In this document: positions 24,337 through 32,399 of the stretch, piece by piece
How positions within the stretch are numbered: the first letter of the stretch is position 1
How the letters are laid out: each line of letters opens with the position of its first letter
Assembly (NCBI GenBank): GCA_028695145.1
Contig: JAQVJP010000017.1
Coordinates: 1 to 32,683, forward strand
Length of the DNA stretch: 32,683 nt
Source of the DNA: Eubacteriales bacterium
GTDB taxonomy: Bacteria > Bacillota > Clostridia > Saccharofermentanales > UBA5734
Reading direction: 5' to 3'
The notes under the pieces: model-generated
What the model was told of the DNA's origin: nothing
Databases searched by the model: none
Seen by the model: the letters and a program-made list of their open reading frames with translations, nothing else
Translations under genes and position numbers: made by a program

Positions 24337-25721
24337 CTCGCAGGCAGATAAGCGGACAGACAACAAATGGATTCAGACACATTGGCACAAGATTATTCGC
24401 TGCTTTTCTGACTATGGCGGCACTCACAATCGCGGTACTGTGGTTTGTCCAGGTTGTACTGCTTCGTGACAGCTATGTCGACAGCAAAATAGAAACCGTC
24501 GAGCAGGCTTTGTTATCAGGCATAGATACAACGGAGAAAATAACAGCTTTCGAAGAAAAAACATCTGCGGCTTTACTTATTTTTGATAACGAACGAAACC
24601 TGGAATACAGGTCTCAGGGCTTGCCCATGATGGGCATGATGCAGCGGGTTGTATCGGATATGCTGCCGCTTGAGAACAGGCGGTTGGAATATATTGAAAC
24701 AGCACATACGGCCGTACGTTATGCGGTACTTGGTCAGCCGCAGGAAGATGGTTCAGCTGTTTTTGCTGTATTCTCATTGGCAGATACTGACGAAGCGGCC
24801 AGACTATTAAGACAACAACTCTGGCTGATGACTGCCCTGCTGCTTATATTAGCAGCAATTATATCGGCCTGGCTCTCAACACGTTTCTCTAAGCCGATAC
24901 GCGCGGTTACTTCTGCGACTGGTGAACTCGCTGATGGCAATTATGATGTTAAACTATCTATTGAATCCGCTGATGAAATCGGCCGCATGACAGAGGCCTT
25001 AAACCACTTGGCAGATCGCCTTAAGAGTAATGACAGACTGCAGCGTGAACTGTTCGCCAATGTCTCACATGAGCTAAAAGCCCCGCTGACTATTATTAGA
25101 GGATACACTGAAACAGTTAGAGATGTTTCCTGGCAGGATGAGCGTCGGCGCAACAAGCACCTTGAGCTTATTATCAGCGAAACTGACAGACTCAAGCTTA
25201 TAGTGCAGGATATTCTTGATTACTCACAATTGCAGGCTGGCACCATCAAACTTAAGCAGGACAAATTCGAACTGCGCCCGCTAATTGAAGCTATGGCAGA
25301 TAAGCTGACACAGGCAGCACAGCAACGTGACCTAACAATCAGCATCGATGGGGACGATCAGACAATCGTATTTGACCGCAAGAGACTTGAACAAGTCTGT
25401 TTCAATTTAATGCTGAACGCTATTCAATACGCCGCGCCGGCGACAGAAATACGCGTCGCTCTAAACAAGCATTCCGGCACAGGCAGCCGGCGTCTTGTGA
25501 GACTGACAGTCAGTAACGAAGGCCATACCATACCTCCCGAAGAACTTACAAAAATCTGGGACCGATACCATCGCGCTGAATCAATCAGCGCTGACAACGT
25601 AGTGGGAACCGGACTCGGACTTGCTATCGTCAAGAGCATCCTCGAACAAAATAAGACGGCCTATGGTGTTGAGAGCCAGGCCGGTCTTACAACTTTCTGG
25701 CTGGATCTGCTTGTTATTTAG
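24333..25721 (+). CDS. Membrane sensor histidine kinase
   Basis: This 462-residue kinase is translationally coupled to the response regulator (ATGA overlap). TM1 is at about 20-44 and TM2 at about 163-183, enclosing an extracytoplasmic sensor of about 118 residues. The HAMP domain (about 184-236) leads to the H-box with phosphoacceptor H246 in NVSHELKAPL. The ATPase domain follows, with N-box NLMLNAIQYA, IWDRYHRAE and GTGLGLAIVK; a DxGxG-type G1 box is not well preserved. The sensor contains a methionine patch PMMGMM (about 98-103), which could bind Cu+ or Ag+ as in CusS-like sensors, and a copper operon lies directly downstream. The 3' end overlaps the convergent csoR gene by 8 bases. Confidence 0.94.
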   Translation: MTRRQISGQTTNGFRHIGTRLFAAFLTMAALTIAVLWFVQVVLLRDSYVDSKIETVEQALLSGIDTTEKITAFEEKTSAALLIFDNERNLEYRSQGLPMMGMMQRVVSDMLPLENRRLEYIETAHTAVRYAVLGQPQEDGSAVFAVFSLADTDEAARLLRQQLWLMTALLLILAAIISAWLSTRFSKPIRAVTSATGELADGNYDVKLSIESADEIGRMTEALNHLADRLKSNDRLQRELFANVSHELKAPLTIIRGYTETVRDVSWQDERRRNKHLELIISETDRLKLIVQDILDYSQLQAGTIKLKQDKFELRPLIEAMADKLTQAAQQRDLTISIDGDDQTIVFDRKRLEQVCFNLMLNAIQYAAPATEIRVALNKHSGTGSRRLVRLTVSNEGHTIPPEELTKIWDRYHRAESISADNVVGTGLGLAIVKSILEQNKTAYGVESQAGLTTFWLDLLVI

Positions 25722-25977
25722 TAAGCTTATCCATCAAGACCAGTATTTCATTAATTTTCTCTTCCTCATTGCCACTGGCAAAAGCTTCCCGAACGCAGTT
25801 TTGCAGATGAGCTTTCACAACTTCCCGATCCGCTTTGCGCAGGATTGCCTGAACTGCAAGCAGCTGATGTGATACATCCATACAGTAGCGGTCATCTTCG
25901 ACCATTTTAAGCAAGCCGTCTATCTGGCCACGTGCTGTTTTCAGAAGTGCAGTTATTTTCGCATGATCAGCTTTCAT
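25714..25977 (-). CDS. csoR: CsoR-family copper-sensing repressor
   Basis: This 87-residue all-helical repressor binds DNA when metal-free and releases it on Cu+ binding. C32, H57 and C61 reproduce the spacing (25 and 4) of the Cys-His-Cys copper site in characterised CsoR proteins. The N-terminal ARGQIDGLLKMVE helix is the family signature. It is the last gene of copA-copZ-csoR, coupled to copZ by an ATGA overlap, so it is autoregulated if the operator upstream of copA is its target. Frmr/RcnR nickel or formaldehyde sensors have different ligand sets, so copper is the best call. Confidence 0.92.
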   Translation of the reverse strand: MKADHAKITALLKTARGQIDGLLKMVEDDRYCMDVSHQLLAVQAILRKADREVVKAHLQNCVREAFASGNEEEKINEILVLMDKLTK

Positions 25978-26216
25978 CCGAAGATACCTCTTTTCTCCTC
26001 AATCGAAATCGGCTCATATCCAGCCTCTCGTACCGCAGACAATAATCTTTCGTCAGTGATATCGGCCTCCTCAAGTTCAATTTTAGCAATCTTCTTCTTG
26101 AGGTCCACCTGAGCTATAACGCCTTCTATAGCGTTGAGAGACTTCTCGACTCTGGCCTGACAGTGGCCGCAGCTCATGCCTTCAATTTTCATAATTTTCT
26201 TAACTGTTTTTGCCAT
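25974..26216 (-). CDS. copZ: CopZ-like heavy-metal-associated copper chaperone
   Basis: This 80-residue HMA domain has the GMSCGHCQ metal motif (M-x-C-x-x-C) and the ferredoxin-like beta-alpha-beta-beta-alpha-beta pattern; it delivers Cu+ to the ATPase or to CsoR. I start at the ATG at 26216 (AAGGA about 11 bases upstream). An in-frame ATG at 26252 has no ribosome binding site and would add only a polar leader. It lies 59 bases after copA and overlaps csoR by 4 bases. Confidence 0.9.
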   Translation of the reverse strand: MAKTVKKIMKIEGMSCGHCQARVEKSLNAIEGVIAQVDLKKKIAKIELEEADITDERLLSAVREAGYEPISIEEKRGIFG

Positions 26217-26275
26217 AGTTAATTCATCCTTTCTATAATTGCCATTTGTCATTTAGATTGTCGTTTGTCACATAT

Positions 26276-28546
26276 TTAACTTTTAAATCTTCTTAACCTA
26301 AGAGCGTTCAGTACTACGCAGACCGAACTCATACTCATAGCAGCGGCAGCAAACATGGGGCTAAGCTGCCAGCCGGTAAACGGTATAAGCAGCCCAGCCG
26401 CCAATGGAATTCCGGCTGTATTGTAGAAAAAAGCCCAAAATAGATTCTGCTTAATATTCCTAATCGTACTGCGGCTCAGCTTAATAGCGGTAACAGCATC
26501 ATTTAGATCACTGCGCATCAGAACCAGATCAGCTGATTCAATCGCGATGTCGGTACCAGCACCTATCGCCAGACCTGCATCTGCACGAACAAGTGCCGGT
26601 GCATCGTTGATACCATCGCCAACCATGATTACCTTTTTACCTTGTCTTTGCAGATTCTGAACAACTTCATCCTTGTCAGCCGGCATAACTTCAGCCTCTA
26701 CCCTGTCGACTTTGGCCATTCTGCCAATGGCTTCTGCGGTTCTTCTATTATCCCCGGTCAACATAATGACTTCCATGCCAAGTTTCTTCATAGATTTAAT
26801 AGCAGCCGCACTACCCGATTTGATGACGTCGGCAACAGCTATCAACCCCTGAACATCTTTCCCTCTGGCAAATATCAGAGGGGTTTTACCTTCATTTGCA
26901 AGTCGTTCAAGATCAGTCTGCCATTTGGAAATATCTATATTCTGTTCTTCCATCATTGCCTGATTTCCAGCGAACCATCTTTCATTATTAAGCATAGCAC
27001 TCAATCCTCTGCCGGAAATCGCCTGATAGTCGGTAACATTTTCAAGTAAAGCACCACGTTTTTCAGATTCTTTGATAATCGCTCGAGCCAACGGATGTTC
27101 TGAAGGTCTTTCAAGTGCCGCGGCACAAGCAAGAAATTCATCTTCATCGATATTTTGATCTGCGATAATATCTGTCACGACTGGTTTACCTTCTGTTATA
27201 GTTCCTGTTTTATCAAGTACTATTGAATTAGCCTGGTGGAGTATTTCAAGAACCTCAGCTGATTTAAACAACATACCGTTTTTGGCACCGATACCTGTTC
27301 CTACCATGATGGCAACAGGTGTGGCCAGACCAAGTGCGCACGGACAGGAGATAACAAGTACAGCAATCGCGATAGATAGAGCAAACTCAAAACTCTGCCC
27401 CATGAGCAGCCAGGTAACAAAAGCGATTAACGCTATACCGATGACCGTAGGAACGAAAACCCCACTAATCTTATCGGCTAATCTGGAAATTGGAGCCTTG
27501 GATGAAGAGGCCTCCTCAACCAATTGAATAATTCTGGCAAGAGCAGTGTCTTCGCCAACACGAGTAGCTTCAAACCTGATGTATCCGCTCTGGTTAATAG
27601 ATGCAGCCGCCACACTATCACCCTTATTTTTTTCCACCGGCATACTCTCACCGGTAAGTGCTGACATATCAACAGCAGTTTTACCCTCAATAATTACACC
27701 ATCAACAGGTACCGCGCCACCTGGTTTGACAACAACGATATCTCCTTGTTTAACCTGATCTACAGGAATCTCTATCTCCCTATTATCTCTGATAACCGTG
27801 GCCATTTTTGGCGCAAGATCAATAAGCCGCGAGATTGCCTCAGAAGTCTTCCCCTTGGATCTTGATTCAAGATATTTACCAAGCGTAATTAGTGTTAGAA
27901 TCGTTGCCGCTGATTCGAAGTACAAGTCCATTGAATACTTCATAACAAGTTCCGGTAAATCATGTCCTAAACCGTAGCCAATGCGATAGATAGCAAAAAC
28001 ACCATAGACAATCGCGGCACCGGAGCCGATCGCGATAAGGCTGTCCATATTAGGATGTTTTTTCCAAAGAGCCTTAAGTCCATTACGGAAAAAACTAAAA
28101 TTCACCATGGCTACCGGCAGAGTCAGTAATAGTTGAGTCATGGCAAAGGTAATCTCATTACCGCTGCCATGCAACCAGCCAGGAAGCGGTAATCCGGCCA
28201 TATGCCCCATTGAAATGTACATCAGAGGTACAAGAAACAAAAAAGATACAATCAACCGCAACTTCATTTGCTTTTCCGCTTCAGCAATGTGACTGGTTCC
28301 TAATCGGTCTTTTGTTGCGGCGTTTTCAACTGTAGCACCTGCCGCGGAGGCCGAATATCCCGCGTCACTTACTGCTTTCTCAATCAATTCCGGTGTCAGA
28401 ACCTCCTCATCAAAATCAACTTGCATATTATTAGCAAGAAGATTAACCGAAACACGGGTCACTCCCTGAAGCTTCGACACTTCTCTTTCAACAGCAGCTG
28501 AGCATGCGGAACAAGTCATTCCCTGTACATCATATTTCTTTTTCAT
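26276..28546 (-). CDS. copA: Copper-exporting P1B-type ATPase CopA
   Basis: This 756-residue Cu+ pump exports copper across the membrane. One N-terminal HMA domain with GMTCSACS (C12, C15) is followed by eight expected TM helices. The transport-site motif is SCPCALG, the phosphorylated Asp lies in DKTGTITEGKP, the P1B marker is SEHPLA, and the hinge motif is GDGINDAP. The start is the ATG at 28546 (GAGG 8 bases upstream); the longer open frame runs through the operator and promoter and is not coding. It is the first gene of copA-copZ-csoR. A single HMA domain is normal for many clostridial CopA proteins. Confidence 0.96.
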   Translation of the reverse strand: MKKKYDVQGMTCSACSAAVEREVSKLQGVTRVSVNLLANNMQVDFDEEVLTPELIEKAVSDAGYSASAAGATVENAATKDRLGTSHIAEAEKQMKLRLIVSFLFLVPLMYISMGHMAGLPLPGWLHGSGNEITFAMTQLLLTLPVAMVNFSFFRNGLKALWKKHPNMDSLIAIGSGAAIVYGVFAIYRIGYGLGHDLPELVMKYSMDLYFESAATILTLITLGKYLESRSKGKTSEAISRLIDLAPKMATVIRDNREIEIPVDQVKQGDIVVVKPGGAVPVDGVIIEGKTAVDMSALTGESMPVEKNKGDSVAAASINQSGYIRFEATRVGEDTALARIIQLVEEASSSKAPISRLADKISGVFVPTVIGIALIAFVTWLLMGQSFEFALSIAIAVLVISCPCALGLATPVAIMVGTGIGAKNGMLFKSAEVLEILHQANSIVLDKTGTITEGKPVVTDIIADQNIDEDEFLACAAALERPSEHPLARAIIKESEKRGALLENVTDYQAISGRGLSAMLNNERWFAGNQAMMEEQNIDISKWQTDLERLANEGKTPLIFARGKDVQGLIAVADVIKSGSAAAIKSMKKLGMEVIMLTGDNRRTAEAIGRMAKVDRVEAEVMPADKDEVVQNLQRQGKKVIMVGDGINDAPALVRADAGLAIGAGTDIAIESADLVLMRSDLNDAVTAIKLSRSTIRNIKQNLFWAFFYNTAGIPLAAGLLIPFTGWQLSPMFAAAAMSMSSVCVVLNALRLRRFKS

Positions 28547-28572
28547 TATTCTCACCTCTAAGTCTTTACCTC

Positions 28573-28630
28573 CACCCCAGGGGGGGTATCTGGTAAATAA
28601 AGTATAAGGACTGTTTCCTTGTTTTGTCAA
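28573..28630 (-). promoter_or_regulatory. copA operon promoter with CsoR-type operator
   Basis: On the minus strand TTGACA (28625-28630) and TATACT (28601-28606) are 18 bases apart. Just downstream, over the expected transcription start, lies the G/C-rich pseudo-palindrome at 28573-28589 (ATACCCC-CCCT-GGGGT on the minus strand), which resembles known CsoR boxes. Repression by CsoR bound at the start site is the expected mode. Confidence 0.75.
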
Positions 28631-28646
28631 ACACTGGAACAGTCCT
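28607..28646. repeat. Inverted repeat around the copA -35 element
   Basis: AGGACTGTTTCC (28607-28618) and GGAACAGTCCT (28636-28646) pair over 11 bp with one bulged T and a 17-base gap that contains the -35 box. It may be a second operator, or a weak terminator for mgsA overlapping the cop promoter; on the minus strand it is followed by a loosely T-rich stretch. Confidence 0.5.
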
Positions 28647-28707
28647 CACTCTCAGTTGTTAAACTAATGTACCTATAGTGACGAAAACATTCCAAATAGC
28701 TTATCGC

Positions 28708-29187
28708 TTACTTCAACTGTTCAATCCTATCCTGAATAGTTTTGTTATAGTTAACAACTCTTCTTTCATATTCTGAGCTCATATAAGTTGAGGTCAGCAA
28801 GAAGTCAGCTGTAGCACGATTATTAGCGATTGGAATATCATAAACTACAGCAATTCTCAGAAGGGCTTTGACATCAGGGTCATGTGGTTGAGCCTCAAGC
28901 GGATCCCAAAAGAAGACCACAAAATCTACAGCACCTTCAACTATTCGTGAACCAATCTGCTGGTCTCCACCAAGAGGGCCGCTGTTATATGCTTTTACCG
29001 GTAGTGTTGTCTGTTCAGCTATCAATCGGGCGGTTGTGCCGGTACCGCACAGAAAATGACTCTTGAGGATGTCAATATTATCCTGCACCCATTCCACCAA
29101 TTCCTGCTTCTTGCTGTCGTGAGCGATCAATGCAATCTTCTTCTGCCTGCCAATGGTAAAAGTAATATACTCGTCTTGTATTATCAT
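28708..29187 (-). CDS. mgsA: Methylglyoxal synthase
   Basis: This enzyme converts dihydroxyacetone phosphate to methylglyoxal and phosphate, a bypass that relieves sugar-phosphate build-up. The 159-residue protein shows IAHDSKK (H23), CGTGTTARL, SGPLGGDQQIG with D75, FFWDPLEAQPHDPDVKAL (H102) and NRATADFL, matching the E. coli enzyme's catalytic Asp71/Asp101/His98 regions. I start at the ATG at 29187 with AGGAGG about 4 bases upstream; an ATG at 29205 lacks a good site. The gene has a good promoter of its own and no co-transcribed partner, and no glyoxalase gene is visible in the window. Confidence 0.95.
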   Translation of the reverse strand: MIIQDEYITFTIGRQKKIALIAHDSKKQELVEWVQDNIDILKSHFLCGTGTTARLIAEQTTLPVKAYNSGPLGGDQQIGSRIVEGAVDFVVFFWDPLEAQPHDPDVKALLRIAVVYDIPIANNRATADFLLTSTYMSSEYERRVVNYNKTIQDRIEQLK

Positions 29188-29244
29188 ATTTCCTCCTGTA
29201 ATCATTATTTTCTTTTCTTTAATTTCAAATAAACTTGTGGCCTT

Positions 29245-29273
29245 AGTATACTATTCATCTGTAAGCTTGTCAG
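29245..29273 (-). promoter_or_regulatory. Sigma-70-type promoter of mgsA
   Basis: On the minus strand CTGACA (29268-29273) and TATACT (29245-29250) have a 17-base spacer, about 60 bases before the start. In the rest of the 29188-29427 spacer I see only an A/T-rich palindrome at 29371-29387. Confidence 0.65.
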
Positions 29274-29427
29274 TAGGATGACAGCCGCTAAGAGTGAATT
29301 TGGATTTATGATAACCCAAATTGATGGTTCAATAAACCAACATTACATATTTTTTACCAAACAACGTCTCATAATATTCAATATTATGTTATATTATTGT
29401 TATTATCTTATATCATGGAGGTAGAAT

Positions 29428-30156
29428 ATGAATTTGTCTGCTGAAAATCTCATAAACAAAACGAAGGCACAAATCTCGGTTCTCGGAGATTCTGTACTCA
29501 AAGGAATTATTCTCAATCAACGCGGACGTTATGAAATATTACCATCAAACTGTGCTGCTGAAATGAATAAAAAAAGTAATATAATAATTAATAACAAGTC
29601 CCGTTTCGGCTGTACTATTACAAAAGGCTGGCAAATGCTGCAAAAGACACTGGACAGTGGTATAACATATGATTATATCGTTCTCGAGTTCGGTGGTAAT
29701 GACTGTGATTTTAAATGGAACGAAGTAAGTGATAATCCTTCAGTTGAACATAAACCGAGAACTTCTCTCACTGAATTTATTGCTACCTATCGCTTGATGA
29801 TCGAAACACTTATCAAGCATAAAATTAAGCCTGTTCTTGTTTCTCTGCCACCGGTAAACGGTCAGAAATACTTGGATTATCTTGTAAGCCAAGGTCTTAG
29901 CCGAGAAAATCTCCTTCACTTCCTGCATGAGCCTGAGACTATTTATCGTTATCACGAAGCTTATTCACTGGCCGTTACACGTCTGGCAGGCGAATATAAT
30001 TGTGCTTACGCGCCAGTACGTGAAGAGTTTTTAGACAAGTGGAATCAGCCTGATTTTCTCTGTGCTGATGGTATACATCCAAATGAATCAGGACATCGAT
30101 TGATGCAAAACGTTTTCGAAAACATGAGCATGAATCGTAACCAGCAGCACCTATAA
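29428..30156 (+). CDS. SGNH/GDSL-family hydrolase
   Basis: This 242-residue esterase/lipase-like protein has block I LGDS (Ser22), block III GGND (89-92) and block V DGIHPNESGH with D214 and H217 as the probable catalytic Asp-x-x-His. A block II Gly is plausible in SRFGCTI (about 58-64). There is no signal peptide, so it is likely cytoplasmic; substrates in the family range from lipids to acetylated sugars, and none can be chosen here. GGAGG lies 6 bases before the ATG. The gene stands between divergent mgsA and the HD-GYP gene. The 105-base gap to the latter has only a weak hairpin, so read-through is possible. Confidence 0.88.
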   Translation: MNLSAENLINKTKAQISVLGDSVLKGIILNQRGRYEILPSNCAAEMNKKSNIIINNKSRFGCTITKGWQMLQKTLDSGITYDYIVLEFGGNDCDFKWNEVSDNPSVEHKPRTSLTEFIATYRLMIETLIKHKIKPVLVSLPPVNGQKYLDYLVSQGLSRENLLHFLHEPETIYRYHEAYSLAVTRLAGEYNCAYAPVREEFLDKWNQPDFLCADGIHPNESGHRLMQNVFENMSMNRNQQHL

Positions 30157-30169
30157 AATCGTCACGGTT

Positions 30170-30194
30170 TGGCAGTTTAAGCTGGCAGATTTTT
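30170..30194 (+). terminator. Weak terminator-like hairpin after the SGNH hydrolase gene
   Basis: TGgCAG and CTGgCA pair with one mismatch around a 6-base loop, followed by ATTTTTATT. The stem is short, so termination may be partial and the downstream HD-GYP gene may be partly co-transcribed. Confidence 0.3.
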
Positions 30195-30261
30195 ATTCGA
30201 TATATAACATGTTAGGTACTTGTGACAAAAATGACTGACAAGTGGAGATATTGAATAAATA

Positions 30262-32271
30262 ATGCCAAATAGTAATAAAGATTTTCGCAAAATAATATTG
30301 GTCAGATTGGTGGCTTTTGCCATTGCCGCGGTTATTTTCATGTTGCTGTATGTTGGACTTATTATGTCCGGCTCAGCCGCGGAAAACAATACAGTGCAGC
30401 TGGTAAATATTCTTGGGCGCCAGCGTATGCTGACTCAGCAGATGGCCAAGGACTCCAACAGGGTCTTCGCGCTTGTACAGGCGCAATACAGCGGAACAAC
30501 CGAGAGTCCACAGGAAATAATTGAGCAGGCAAAATCGGACAGCCGTAAGAGTCTGCAAATTGCGATTACTGAGTTTGATCAGGTTATAACAGGCGCGGTA
30601 ACTGGTTTTTTCAAGCTGGAAAATTCTGAAATTAAGCTTGACGCTGAAGACGAGAGCCTCAAGTTGATAGTTGATAGTATAAGCCAGAAGTGGCAGGCTT
30701 ACAAAAACGCCGTACAAACTATCATTGATTTAGATACATACGATAGCAAACTCGCAGAAGCTATAATTTATATAAATGCCAATAATATCGAATTGATGCA
30801 ACAAAGCGACGATTTTACCAATCAGATTATCAGCAAACAATCACAAATAGCAACCAACAACAACAGGTTAGCTTATATTGTACTTGGTATTTCCCTTCTG
30901 ATTCTTCTCGGTGGTATGTTTTGGTTATACCAATTTATAATTTATCCTCTCGATGAACTCTATCATCAGCTATCACTAAATGGTCTGGGAGGGGTCAGCA
31001 GCAGGCGGCATCGCATCCCGCTTGGACGAACATCACGTGAAATGATCAGTGAAGTAAGTTCTGCTTTTGATCGGCTGCGCAGCTTAATAAAACTGATCGA
31101 GAACGTCAACAAAAATGTTTCATTTGAAGAAGTTCTGCAGTTTATTTATATGACTTTTTCAGCATATGTTCCATACTCATATATAGGAATCGCTCTGCTC
31201 AAGGAAAATGATACAGTACTGGAAGCAAGTTATGGTATTTGTGGTAATGATCTTACAACTCTGAGAGAAAACCTTGAAGGTACAAGAATAGAGATTAACA
31301 AAACAAGTCTTGAAAACATAATAGCGAACAATGAGGTCAGACTTATAAATGACTATAGTTCGTATATGCGTGGCAAAAAAATCAGGCCTTATTCGCAATT
31401 TCTGCTTGACGCAGGCATAAAATCTTCAATAACACTGCCGCTGAGCAGTAATGAACGCAAGCTCGGAATAATATTTTTCTCAAGCACTCAGAAGGATGCT
31501 TATGACGAAAATCATCTGGCCTTCTTGCAGACTCTTACCAACAGTATAGGTATAAGTTTCGAGAAGAGTATTTTTATTGATCAACTTCTGTATAGTTCAA
31601 TTTTGGCTATGGCCAGGTTGACAGAGGCAAGGGATGAAGATACCGGCGATCATCTTGAACGCATTAAGCATTATTCACGAACAATCGCCATCTGGCTGCG
31701 GGAAGCAGGATTTTATCGAGACATTTTAACAACCGCATATATAGATGATCTTGCAAGATTCAGCCCGCTTCATGACATTGGTAAGGTCGGAGTCCGTGAT
31801 GGTATTTTACTTAAACCCGGCAAGCTTACAGATGAAGAATTTACTGAGATGAAAAAACATACTGACTATGGAGCAAGTGTTCTCGATATTGCCGAACAAC
31901 AAATGCGGCAGACTGGACGAAGCATGTTTGGCATAGGCATTGAAATAGTTAGTTCTCATCATGAAAAATGGGATGGCAGCGGCTATCCGCGTGGTTTGTC
32001 AGGATATGATATACCTTTATCTGCAAGAATTGTAGCTATAGCTGATGTTTTTGACGCTCTAACAAGTAAGAGACCATACAAGGAAGCGTATGCTTTTAGC
32101 ACGGCTGTACAAATAATGCAAAATGGGTGCGGTAGCCATTTTGACCCGCAAATTCTGGATATCTTCTTATCGGATTTAGTTAGATTGGAAGAGGCTTATA
32201 AGGCAATTCAAGAAAAATCACAAAACCTTACATTTGAGAGAAACGAGCTGTCAGCTGAATTTGACAACTGA
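30262..32271 (+). CDS. Membrane-bound GAF and HD-GYP domain protein with PilJ/NarX-like sensor
   Basis: This 669-residue protein is a predicted cyclic-di-GMP phosphodiesterase. TM1 is at about 11-35. The extracytoplasmic sensor contains GRQRMLTQQMAKDS (about 52-65), the conserved helix of PilJ/NarX-type four-helix sensors. TM2 is at about 203-225, then a linker, a GAF domain (about 285-435) and an HD-GYP domain (about 445-640). HD-GYP residues are H464, H504-D505 in HDIGK, HH at 566-567 and GYP at 574-576 in DGSGYPRGLSG, so the metal and GYP motifs are intact. A helical tail ends the protein. The start has only a distant GGAG (14 bases upstream), but an in-frame stop just before the ATG fixes it as the earliest possible. 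Confidence 0.92.
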   Translation: MPNSNKDFRKIILVRLVAFAIAAVIFMLLYVGLIMSGSAAENNTVQLVNILGRQRMLTQQMAKDSNRVFALVQAQYSGTTESPQEIIEQAKSDSRKSLQIAITEFDQVITGAVTGFFKLENSEIKLDAEDESLKLIVDSISQKWQAYKNAVQTIIDLDTYDSKLAEAIIYINANNIELMQQSDDFTNQIISKQSQIATNNNRLAYIVLGISLLILLGGMFWLYQFIIYPLDELYHQLSLNGLGGVSSRRHRIPLGRTSREMISEVSSAFDRLRSLIKLIENVNKNVSFEEVLQFIYMTFSAYVPYSYIGIALLKENDTVLEASYGICGNDLTTLRENLEGTRIEINKTSLENIIANNEVRLINDYSSYMRGKKIRPYSQFLLDAGIKSSITLPLSSNERKLGIIFFSSTQKDAYDENHLAFLQTLTNSIGISFEKSIFIDQLLYSSILAMARLTEARDEDTGDHLERIKHYSRTIAIWLREAGFYRDILTTAYIDDLARFSPLHDIGKVGVRDGILLKPGKLTDEEFTEMKKHTDYGASVLDIAEQQMRQTGRSMFGIGIEIVSSHHEKWDGSGYPRGLSGYDIPLSARIVAIADVFDALTSKRPYKEAYAFSTAVQIMQNGCGSHFDPQILDIFLSDLVRLEEAYKAIQEKSQNLTFERNELSAEFDN

Positions 32272-32399
32272 TTTACTTGATATTTATTGCTATGATGTCT
32301 ACAATTGGATATGCTGATTTGCATAAGAAAGCTTCTATAAATTGATACATATTAACGGTTCTTTAGTTTATGGAAGACATGACTTCGCAGGTGAACATA

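Noticed and set aside
28547-28630. N-terminal extension of CopA in the longest open frame
   Set aside because: The extension is encoded by the promoter and CsoR operator, and the homologous start with a good ribosome binding site is at 28546.
29266-29274. The 9-mer CTTGTCAGT occurs in three intergenic regions (5032-5040, 29266-29274 and, on the minus strand, 30234-30242)
   Set aside because: In one place it simply overlaps a -35 hexamer and in another it abuts a Shine-Dalgarno sequence. Three copies of a 9-mer are too few to claim a regulon.
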